From contig NVWZ01000014.1 in the NCBI GenBank assembly GCA_002746365.1, positions 1,522 to 7,339 of the forward strand: DNA of 5,818 bases, written 5' to 3'. The position numbers were made by a program, and so were the translations under genes. Each line of letters opens with the position of its first letter. Within the stretch, counting starts at the first letter, position 1. This DNA comes from Thiotrichaceae bacterium (GTDB lineage Bacteria; Pseudomonadota; Gammaproteobacteria; SZUA-229). The notes under the pieces are model-generated. The model was not told where the DNA came from. It searched no databases and saw only the letters and a list, made by a program, of their open reading frames with translations. Positions 1 through 4,687 of this stretch are shown piece after piece.

Positions 1-31
1 CATCTGGTATTCGTACTGTTAAAGTTGCCAT
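1..31 (-). CDS. RHH (CopG-type) antitoxin, 5' end only
   Basis: Only the first ten codons are in the window (MATLTVRIPD), and the gene continues past the left edge. This start resembles the first beta strand of ribbon-helix-helix antitoxins, which bind DNA as dimers through that strand and neutralise a partner toxin. The ATG lies one base after the TGA of the PIN toxin gene on the same strand. A GAGG inside the last toxin codons is correctly spaced to serve as its ribosome binding site, so the two genes are almost certainly co-transcribed and translationally coupled. The toxin-first order is the reverse of the usual arrangement. The family assignment rests on ten residues and context, so another small antitoxin type is possible. 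Confidence 0.6.
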   Translation of the reverse strand, partial: MATLTVRIPD

Positions 32-32
32 C

Positions 33-458
33 TCATTCACCTCTCAATAATTTCACTGGCGTCATAATTTTTAGCTCAGGAAATTTCAATTCAGCATTCT
101 TCAAATCGCTAATGTTATTTGTAACTATGTGTGTCGCATTTCCCGCCAGTGCTAATTCAATTAAAAAATTATCACCTTCATCTGCAATATTTGGTCGCCA
201 TAGATAATAGATAGGCACCCAATCACAAACACTATAAAAAGCATTCAATAATTCCGCAATTTCCCTGCTCTTTAACGGGCAAACATCGAGTACCCGCTTT
301 CTTTTACTAACATCCTCATATTCTAAAAATAAAGCATTACTAATCAGCGGCTTATGCTCGCCCAACAGGCTTTTTCTTAAAACCTCACGGCTAGGCCCTT
401 TTTTCCCTATCAACGCGCTGATAATCACGCTAGTATCTATTACCACTACTTTATCCAT
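33..458 (-). CDS. PIN-domain toxin (putative TA endoribonuclease)
   Basis: A 141-residue protein with a complete PIN fold pattern of the COG1569 type ('putative toxin-antitoxin system toxin component, PIN family'). Such proteins are Mg-dependent ribonucleases that cut tRNA, rRNA or mRNA when not held by an antitoxin. The visible acidic residues are D8 in VVVIDTSVIISAL, E46/E48 in the second helix, D93/D96 in ADEGDNFLIELA, and D118 in the strand VTNNISDL. All catalytic positions seem intact and the length is normal for the family. The ATG at 458 has no Shine-Dalgarno. The predicted promoter places the transcript start almost at the ATG, suggesting a leaderless message. The RHH antitoxin follows one base downstream. 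The gene points away from the attC-like site at 498-587, so if it belongs to a cassette it is inverted within it. The RNA target cannot be read from the sequence. Confidence 0.85.
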   Translation of the reverse strand: MDKVVVIDTSVIISALIGKKGPSREVLRKSLLGEHKPLISNALFLEYEDVSKRKRVLDVCPLKSREIAELLNAFYSVCDWVPIYYLWRPNIADEGDNFLIELALAGNATHIVTNNISDLKNAELKFPELKIMTPVKLLRGE

Positions 459-465
459 ACATCAA

Positions 466-493
466 ATGATAGCATATATGCAGTCACAATCAA
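466..493 (-). promoter_or_regulatory. Promoter of the PIN TA operon with operator-like palindrome
   Basis: On the minus strand, TTGATT (493-488) and TATCAT (471-466) are separated by 16 bp, a good sigma70 match. The perfect 10-bp palindrome GCATATATGC (472-481) fills much of the spacer, where a bound RHH dimer would block RNA polymerase. Transcription would begin about 459-460, next to the ATG at 458. An alternative -10 (TATATG with upstream TG) would shift the start slightly upstream. The operator role is inferred from position and symmetry. Confidence 0.55.
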
Positions 494-497
494 AAAC

Positions 498-587
498 GGC
501 TAACAAGGCGCTGCAGTTGACCAGTCAATACGCCGTTTCGCTTCGCTGCTCTCTGTATTGCCGGTCAACTGAGCTTAAGCGTTAGCT
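498..587 (+). other. attC-like integron cassette recombination site
   Basis: An imperfect palindrome with attC layout. The outer boxes are GCTAAC (499-504) and GTTAGC (581-586). Inside them are two 9-nt unpaired spacers, then paired CAGTTGACC (514-522) and GGTCAACTG (563-571). A mismatch and an extra base on one arm follow, then CAATAC (526-531) and GTATTG (555-560), around a 23-nt loop. The paired inner boxes, unmatched spacers between R and L boxes and an extrahelical base are the features IntI integrases recognise in the folded bottom strand. The right side (CTTAAGCGTTAGC) and left side (GCTAACAAGGCG) resemble many cassette arrays in the standard orientation, so the array would run left to right. 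The outer boxes deviate slightly from the RYYYAAC/GTTRRRY consensus, and no integrase is in view. Confidence 0.75.
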
Positions 588-600
588 GTAAAAAAACGCC

Positions 601-629
601 TTGACGTTACAACGTCATAGCGCTATTAT
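601..629 (+). promoter_or_regulatory. Promoter and operator of the RHH/RelE-ParE operon
   Basis: TTGACG (601-606) and TATTAT (624-629) are separated by exactly 17 bp, a strong sigma70 promoter. A perfect inverted repeat TGACGTT-AC-AACGTCA (602-617) covers the -35 box and the first half of the spacer. Antitoxins of this class usually repress their own operon, alone or with the toxin, so this is the best operator candidate. The promoter starts about 15 bp after the attC end, so the cassette carries its own promoter and need not rely on the integron Pc promoter. Confidence 0.7.
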
Positions 630-634
630 TCGTG

Positions 635-647
635 TATACGAGGTATA
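635..647 (+). promoter_or_regulatory. Small palindrome around the antitoxin Shine-Dalgarno
   Basis: TATAC-GAG-GTATA is a perfect 5+3+5 inverted repeat just downstream of the predicted transcription start. It holds the Shine-Dalgarno GAGG (640-643), which is 9 nt from the ATG at 653. It could be a second, weaker protein site or a small RNA hairpin affecting translation. The stem is AU-rich and short, so the RNA structure would be weak. Confidence 0.3.
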
Positions 648-652
648 GTCAT

Positions 653-886
653 ATGAGCGAATTATCAAAAAGGTCTACCGTTTACTTTGAAACGGATATA
701 CATCAAGCCCTAAGAATTAAAGCAGCAACCACCCATCAATCTGTATCAGAGGTAGTCAATGAAGCTGTGCGCGTTGCCTTGAGCGAAGATCAAGAAGATT
801 TAAAGGCATTCTCACAAAGAGCTAATGAACCAACATTGAGTTATGAGGAGTTATTAGAGGACTTAAAATCACATGGCAAAATATAG
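653..886 (+). CDS. RHH antitoxin of a RelE/ParE-type TA system
   Basis: A 77-residue protein. The N-terminal RSTVYFETDIHQALRIKA looks like the RHH beta strand and first helix, followed by the turn and second helix (HQSVSEVVNEAVRVALS). This part would dimerise and bind the operator. The charged C-terminal part, ending TLSYEELLEDLKSHGKI, resembles the toxin-wrapping tails of RelB/CopG-type antitoxins. The ATG at 653 is chosen because GAGG lies 9 nt upstream and residue 2 onward fits the family. An in-frame GTG at 632 would add seven residues but overlaps the palindrome and has no ribosome site. The 3' end overlaps the toxin gene by 14 bp, giving translational coupling. Its inferred role is to neutralise the downstream toxin and repress the operon. 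Confidence 0.85.
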   Translation: MSELSKRSTVYFETDIHQALRIKAATTHQSVSEVVNEAVRVALSEDQEDLKAFSQRANEPTLSYEELLEDLKSHGKI

Positions 887-1136
887 CCTTGTATTTAAGA
901 AATCTGTAGCAAAAGACCTCCGTAACATCCCAAAAAAAGATATAAAACGCATTTTAAAATGCGTAGACCTCCTCTGCTCTGACCCAAGAGTGGAGGGATG
1001 CATCAAGCTCTCAGGACAAGAGCGTTATCGTGTAAGACAGGGTGTGTATCGCATTATTTATGAAATTCAAGAAACAGAGCTTATTGTTATGGTTGTTAAA
1101 GTTGCGCACAGAAGTGTTGTATATAAAAACAGCTAA
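873..1136 (+). CDS. RelE/ParE-family toxin
   Basis: An 87-residue protein of normal length for the superfamily. The order of elements is an N-terminal strand (YSLVFKKSVAKDL), a helical hairpin (residues 11-36), then KLSGQERYRVRQGVYRIIYEI (45-65) and a final strand with VVKVAHRSVVY (74-84). These match the conserved K-L-x-G, YR-x-R-x-G-x-YR-x-x-Y and HR-x-x-VY signatures of RelE-like ribosome-dependent mRNA interferases. ParE gyrase poisons share the fold, so the target is not certain. The basic residues R53, R55, R60, H79, R80 and Y84 are present, so the toxin looks functional. Translation probably depends on coupling with the antitoxin, since the only candidate ribosome site (GAGG at 857-860) is 12 nt away. 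The TAA stop is inside GCTAAC (1132-1137), the typical position relative to an attC left box. Confidence 0.88.
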   Translation: MAKYSLVFKKSVAKDLRNIPKKDIKRILKCVDLLCSDPRVEGCIKLSGQERYRVRQGVYRIIYEIQETELIVMVVKVAHRSVVYKNS

Positions 1137-1203
1137 CACATATGAGCCATAACTCTGTCAATAGGCACTAGTGTGTTTTTTCGGTTAATTAAATAACCAA
1201 AAA
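1132..1203 (+). other. Possible left half of a second, interrupted attC
   Basis: The sequence starts with CAGCTAACACA, containing the same GCTAAC box as the first attC and overlapping the toxin stop codon. The inner part has ATAACT (1150-1155). About 4 bp before the insertion-sequence edge the segment ends. Beyond the insertion sequence, AGTTAT (2818-2823) and GCGTTGAAGCTG (2829-2840) could be the matching right side. If the element is removed, the site would be about 160 bp, longer than most attC sites, and the outer boxes pair poorly. It is therefore a tentative call. Confidence 0.3.
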
Positions 1204-1204
1204 A
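1176..1204. repeat. AT-rich inverted repeat at the IS edge
   Basis: TTTTTT-C-GGTTA (1176-1187) pairs with TAACC-AAAAAA (1194-1204 region) around ATTAAA, an 11-bp stem with one bulged base. The T-run precedes the stem and the A-run follows it on both strands, so it is not a classical rho-independent terminator. It abuts the 8-bp core at the insertion-sequence edge and may be a feature of the target site. Confidence 0.5.
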
Positions 1205-1211
1205 GTATCAA

Positions 1212-1635
1212 TGAGCAAAGTCGGCTACTTCATCTGTCATGGTAGCTGTTAAGTCAGTCGCTTACAGCAAACACATATAGAGGATCTCTTACTACGGTCT
1301 CACCGCTGCCTGTATTTTTGTTCATCCGTGAACTGTTACAGGGTCACTAGACATTCATCGGTTAACCTGGTGCTGGCACTATTCAAGTAGGCGGGTTTAC
1401 TCTGTATGAGTACCCAGTTAGTTTCAGGCTCAGCTCAGGTGCAAACGACTTTGTTCATTGTTTTAATGCACGCCAATGGAGTGTCTAATCAAATCGTCTG
1501 GCTCAGGTTGTTTGATGTAAAAACCGATAAACGTCGTGGCTGTTTGCCAAGCTGTTGCACCGAGTTTTAAAAACATTCAACAAGCTTTATTAAAAGCGCT
1601 GTCCAGTTAGACGTCCAGCTCACCCCATTGCGTGG
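1212..1635 (-). ncRNA. Non-coding right end of the IS; candidate bridge RNA locus
   Basis: This 424-bp stretch has no credible gene. In the IS1111 group the bridge RNA, which pairs with donor and target DNA to guide the recombinase, is known to be encoded in the long right end, downstream of the transposase stop. Two segments resemble the element's own termini. GACTTTGTTCATTG (1447-1460) is the reverse complement, at 13 of 14 positions, of 1209-1222. ATGAGTA (1406-1412) repeats the sequence running from the left-end inverted repeat into the core (2749-2755). They are about 35 nt apart, which suggests two sides of a donor-binding loop. The RNA boundaries, promoter and target-binding loop could not be defined by eye. 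Confidence 0.35.
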
Positions 1636-2679
1636 CTAACCTTTTAAAAATCGTCGTTCATCGAATACACTCTCGTTTTTTAACATGAAGTAAACGCAGC
1701 GTCCCAATTTGTGCGCTAAAGCCGAAAGGGCTTTGGCTTTGCTCATACGTTTTTGTAGTTTCAATAAATACTTCTGTGCTTTTTCATTGCCCCGCAGATA
1801 GAGAACAGCGGCTTCGGAGAATGCCCATTTCAAATGCGCATTCCCTATCTTGTTACCCTGTGTGCCGTAGGTTTTCCCCGCCGACTCGGCCTTGCATTTA
1901 ACCAGTCTGGCGTAGGAGGCAAACTTCTGCACCGACTCGAAGCGGTCGATATCACCGATTTCATAAATAATGGTTAACGCCAGAATAGGTCCGATACCCC
2001 AGACACTTTTTAAAAGATGGAAGTGGTTGGGTTTATGTTGTTTAGCTTGTTGCTGGATGTACCATTCCACTTTACTTAACTGCTCGGCATAGCAGTCCAG
2101 GATAACCAAATCCAGATCAATATTTTTCTGCACAGACAGTTCTGGAAAGGTGTTTCTAAGTTGCTCTCGAGCATCCCGGTTTTTCAGGTTTACTTTATTA
2201 GGCGGCAGATTATATTGGCTGGTGGTATTAGCGACATGCGCTTTTAGATCAGCACCATGTCTAACGATCTTCATACGACGACGCAGTAAATCGCGAGTGG
2301 CGCGCATCGCTTTAGGGTACACATAAGCCAATGGGAAATTGCCGCCGCGAATCAGGTTGGCTATTTTAAACGAATCGATGCGGTCATTCTTTGCTTTACC
2401 GCCATGAATTGCTTTCATGTAAAGGGCATGCCCTAGAATGAAATCAATGCCTGCTTCTTCACAGAAATCAGCCACCCAATACCAGCAGTGCATGCATTCA
2501 ACACCAACAACAATATCCCCGATATAGGGTTCAAGGAGTTGCTGTAATTTATCTGGGTCTGCTGCAATCTCTTTATGTAGGCACGTCTTTCCTTCTTGAT
2601 CCAAGATGCAAACATAGAGTGATCTTGCATGTAAATCGATTCCGCAATAATAAGGATGTGTGTTATTGTAAAAGTTCAT
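1636..2679 (-). CDS. IS110/IS1111-family DEDD transposase
   Basis: A 347-residue recombinase, the normal length for the family. The N-terminal RuvC-like domain shows the full DEDD set: D15 in YCGIDLHA, E61 in VVGVECMHC, and D99 and D102 in KAKNDRIDSFKIA. A helical middle segment (about 125-215) follows. The C-terminal Transposase_20 domain has GIGPILALTIIYEIGDIDRF (228-247) and a conserved tail around CKAESAGKTYGTQG and KIGNAHLKWAFSEAA, where S266 is the likely nucleophilic serine. The ATG at 2679 is preferred because GGAG (2691-2688) stands 8 nt upstream. A GTG at 2706 would add nine residues without a good ribosome site. All catalytic residues are present and the frame is unbroken. Known relatives work with a bridge RNA to insert and excise the element without hydrolytic transposition ends. 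Confidence 0.93.
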   Translation of the reverse strand: MNFYNNTHPYYCGIDLHARSLYVCILDQEGKTCLHKEIAADPDKLQQLLEPYIGDIVVGVECMHCWYWVADFCEEAGIDFILGHALYMKAIHGGKAKNDRIDSFKIANLIRGGNFPLAYVYPKAMRATRDLLRRRMKIVRHGADLKAHVANTTSQYNLPPNKVNLKNRDAREQLRNTFPELSVQKNIDLDLVILDCYAEQLSKVEWYIQQQAKQHKPNHFHLLKSVWGIGPILALTIIYEIGDIDRFESVQKFASYARLVKCKAESAGKTYGTQGNKIGNAHLKWAFSEAAVLYLRGNEKAQKYLLKLQKRMSKAKALSALAHKLGRCVYFMLKNESVFDERRFLKG

Positions 2680-2751
2680 TGGGCTTTCTCCGTTTGGTTT
2701 GGTCACCTCTCAGTTTAGCTCAGCGCTAATCTGTTAGGAGGAGGCTCAATG
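2680..2751 (-). other. Short left end of the IS
   Basis: This is the non-coding segment between the transposase start and the core. It holds the subterminal inverted repeat (2744-2752), the transposase ribosome site (2688-2691), and a small hairpin, TTAGC-TCAGC-GCTAA (2715-2729). In this family the promoter that drives the transposase is often completed only when the ends join in the circular form. No convincing complete promoter is seen here. Confidence 0.5.
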
Positions 2752-2825
2752 AGTATCAAGTCAATTAACGTGGATTGTCAGAACGCATATTTCTTTCTTC
2801 CAGTCCGCTGTGCAGCCAGTTATTT

Positions 2826-3009
2826 CAAGCGTTGAAGCTGTAGAAAAACCTCTGGAGTCATTTTTCATACAAAAAAATGGCTCTTACAGTTACATACAGT
2901 AATTTTTACAGTACAAAGAGATGCAGAAATTAAAAAACAGGCCTATTTTGTAGGTTAAATTTTAATCAAAATTTAGGCTGTAGGTTTTTCTACAGCCTCG
3001 TTAGCGCTT
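2826..3009. repeat. MITE-like segment with imperfect terminal inverted repeats
   Basis: The perfect 15-bp inverted repeat GCTGTAGAAAAACCT (2837-2851) and AGGTTTTTCTACAGC (2982-2996) bounds an AT-rich, non-coding interior. The similarity extends outward: the left AAGCGTTGAA and the right, read on the minus strand, AAGCGCTAACGAG align with a 3-nt gap. Total length is about 184 bp. GAGGCTGTAGAAAAACC is reminiscent of terminal repeats of some transposon families, but no transposase and no clear target duplication are visible. It could be a miniature element, an internally deleted IS or a diverged attC-like structure. The right repeat forms part of the permease leader. Confidence 0.45.
2886..2912 (+). 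repeat. Three phased ACAGT repeats upstream of the permease
   Basis: ACAGT occurs at 2886-2890, 2896-2900 and 2908-2912, each preceded by TT or AT, with starts 10 and 12 bp apart. The near-helical spacing puts the copies on about the same face of the DNA, as in sites for some regulators. The copies are short and lie about 130 bp before the permease start, so this may be chance. Confidence 0.25.
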
Positions 3010-3023
3010 TTTTGTGTAACGAG
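2976..3023 (+). promoter_or_regulatory. Two adjoining hairpins in the permease leader
   Basis: GGCTGTAG-GTTTTT-CTACAGCC (2976-2997) is a perfect 8-bp stem with a 6-nt loop. CTCGTTA (2997-3003) pairs with TAACGAG (3017-3023) around a 13-nt loop containing six T residues. The stems share base 2997. The second ends 6 nt before the ribosome site AAGGAG (3029-3034). The first stem lacks a directly following T-run, so it is not a standard terminator. A regulatory role in the leader is inference only. No promoter for the permease could be fixed with confidence. Confidence 0.4.
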
Positions 3024-3038
3024 TAACTAAGGAGTTTT

Positions 3039-4331
3039 ATGTCTAGTTCTACAAAACCCATAGGGTTTTGGTCGGCAGTTTCAATGGGAGTTGGAGCAAT
3101 GGTCGGCGCTGGGATTTTTGCATTATTAGGCGAAGCCAGTGCTATCTCTGGTAGCGCAGTTTATATTTCATTTATTATTGGTGGAATTATAGCTTTATTT
3201 AGCGGGTATTCTTTAGGAAAACTAGGTGCTCGATTCCCCTCTGCCGGTGGTATTGTTGAGTACTTGTCTCAGGCCTACGGTATTGGTTTTTTTACCGGCA
3301 CGATGAGCATTATGCTGTATCTCGCAGCAATTGTTTCTTTGAGCCTTATTGCAAAGGCATTTGGTAACTATGCAGTGACGTTTATGCCCACCGATTTTTC
3401 TGCTTTGTGGCACCATTATTTTTCAATAGCTATCGTTCTTGTGTTTGTTGTTATTAATCTTAAAGGGGCAAAGGATGTCGCCGTTTGGGAAAGAATAACC
3501 GTAGCGATTAAATTTACTGTTTTATGCGGGTTATCTATTGTTGGTATCATCTATCTTGATCCGGCATTGCTGTCTTCTAATACTTACCCTCCCAGCAGTG
3601 ATATATTTTTCAGTCTAGCCATTACTTTTTTTGCTTACGAGGGCTTTCGGGTGATTACCAATACCGCTGAAGATATGCCAAACCCTTCAAAGACTCTACC
3701 AAGGGCTATAATGACCGCTATCTTTTTAGTCATGATTCTTTATGTCGCGGTCGCACTGGCTGTTTTTGGAACCTTGCCTACGGAGAAGGTTATTGCAGCT
3801 AAAGACTTTGCCTTGGCTGAGGCGGCATTACCTATATTTGGTCAGCCTGGTTTTACGGTAGTTGCTATTACTGCGTTAATAGCAACGGCATCGGCCATTA
3901 ATGCCAATTTATATGCGGTAACAAATGTGACGTATCAACTGGCTAAAGATGGTGAATTGCCTTCGGTGTTTGGAAAGCCAATTGCACACAGTCGAGAAGG
4001 TTTGCTTATTAGTGGTTTACTGATTATTATTTTGTCACTGCTGTTTGACCTGTCTGAGATCGCGGCTATTGGTTCGATCTCTATCTTGTTTGTCCACGCT
4101 GTAACGCATATTGGGCATTTGAAAATCATAAAGAAAACAGGTGCATCACGTTTCCTGGTTTCACTGGCGGCTATATTCAGCTTGCTTGCGATGATTCTTG
4201 CTCTTATTTATGTAAGCAGAGAGTCAAGTAAAATTATAATTATTCTTATTGGTTTTATTGCTATTGCCGCGACTATGGAAATAGCACTTCAGAAAATAGC
4301 GAAGAGAGAAGTAAAGCCGAGAATAGTATAA
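3039..4331 (+). CDS. APC-superfamily amino-acid permease
   Basis: A 430-residue inner-membrane transporter, normal for bacterial APC permeases. About twelve hydrophobic segments are seen, near residues 10-30, 38-57, 82-106, 126-141, 152-172, 188-206, 222-244, 268-291, 321-337, 341-357, 371-391 and 398-415. The first contains the glycine-rich substrate- and ion-binding loop GVGAMVGAGIF (17-27). The family signatures RFPSAGGIVEYL (65-76) and FFAYEGFRVITNTAEDMPNP (197-216) are present. The ATG at 3039 is preceded by AAGGAG only 4 nt away, a slightly tight but plausible spacing. These proteins usually import amino acids or related amines by proton or sodium symport, or exchange them. The substrate cannot be told here. 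The gene stands alone, between a mobile-element region and a convergent sensor kinase gene. Confidence 0.88.
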   Translation: MSSSTKPIGFWSAVSMGVGAMVGAGIFALLGEASAISGSAVYISFIIGGIIALFSGYSLGKLGARFPSAGGIVEYLSQAYGIGFFTGTMSIMLYLAAIVSLSLIAKAFGNYAVTFMPTDFSALWHHYFSIAIVLVFVVINLKGAKDVAVWERITVAIKFTVLCGLSIVGIIYLDPALLSSNTYPPSSDIFFSLAITFFAYEGFRVITNTAEDMPNPSKTLPRAIMTAIFLVMILYVAVALAVFGTLPTEKVIAAKDFALAEAALPIFGQPGFTVVAITALIATASAINANLYAVTNVTYQLAKDGELPSVFGKPIAHSREGLLISGLLIIILSLLFDLSEIAAIGSISILFVHAVTHIGHLKIIKKTGASRFLVSLAAIFSLLAMILALIYVSRESSKIIIILIGFIAIAATMEIALQKIAKREVKPRIV

Positions 4332-4687
4332 TTTTTCCGAAAGATAAGGCTATAAATAGCTCCAACGTACAGTCAAAAGCGTCGTGATTTTTGCAAAGAA
4401 AAAATACGCACCACTTTCGCCTGCCGCGGAGCTAAGTCGGGTTATCGGTAGTAGAACCGAAACCACGAGCGAAGGCTTATTTAGCTACCATGAATACTAT
4501 CCCTCTTAGCATACTTGTTGCACAGGTTGCTTTGTCTAATTTAGGAGCTTGTGGGCAAGTTAATTAAGGGCAGCTCTATTAATTGCTTGTGCCCTCTGTA
4601 GTGGTACAAGTGAAAGACAGCTTTATAAAAGGCTGGCGAGAGGTGCTGGATGCGGTTTAAACTACGTTCGCCTTAGTAAAGTTAGTA
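4332..4687. other. Convergent intergenic region with inverted repeats
   Basis: This 356-bp gap between the converging permease and kinase genes contains no credible gene. It holds GCTAT-AA-ATAGC (4349-4360) and a 7-bp pair TAGCTCC (4357-4363) / GGAGCTA (4428-4434). A hairpin GGTT-A-TCGGT (4440-4449) / ACCGAAACC (4456-4464) with one bulged base lies inside an outer pair CTTTCGC (4414-4420) / GCGAAGG (4469-4475). There is also an imperfect pair GGGCAAG (4553-4559) / CTTGTGCCC (4586-4594). None is followed by a proper T-run, so a classical terminator is not apparent, although these stems may end transcription from either side. Confidence 0.5.

Larger units (their letters stand above)
1204..2759 (-). 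mobile_element. IS110-family insertion sequence, IS1111 group (complete)
   Basis: The edges are proposed from two independent signals. An 8-bp direct repeat AGTATCAA stands at 1204-1211 and 2752-2759, as expected for the core shared by donor and target in this family. Immediately inside are subterminal inverted repeats TCAATGAGC (1208-1216) and GCTCAATGA (2744-2752), matching at 8 of 9 positions. The element would be about 1548 bp counting one core. Read in transposase direction, the left end is 72 bp and the right end 424 bp. The long right end, inverted repeats and transposase sequence point to the IS1111 group rather than IS110 proper. The transposase gene is intact, so the element may be active. 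It follows the RHH/RelE-ParE operon by about 70 bp and does not break any gene. The exact edges are inferred. Confidence 0.65.

Noticed and set aside
25..207. Plus-strand 60-residue open frame opposite the PIN toxin gene
   Set aside because: It is antisense to a well-supported PIN domain gene and has no recognisable features.
632..652. GTG start at 632 for the RHH antitoxin
   Set aside because: It has no ribosome site, lies practically at the predicted transcription start and adds residues not fitting the family. The ATG at 653 has GAGG at the right distance.
1176..1204. Rho-independent terminator after the RelE-ParE toxin gene
   Set aside because: The stem is AT-rich and followed by A residues on both strands; the T-run comes before the stem.
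1606..1612. GTTAGAC matching the attC core GTTRRRY in the IS right end, with GGCTAAC at 1634-1640
   Set aside because: The two boxes are in the wrong order and spacing for an attC, and the second lies across the transposase stop codon.
2680..2706. GTG start at 2706 for the transposase
   Set aside because: The ATG at 2679 has GGAG 8 nt upstream and gives the usual start next to the first RuvC strand.
2886..2912. LexA (SOS) box near the permease
   Set aside because: The ACAGT copies are direct repeats; no CTG-N10-CAG dyad is present.
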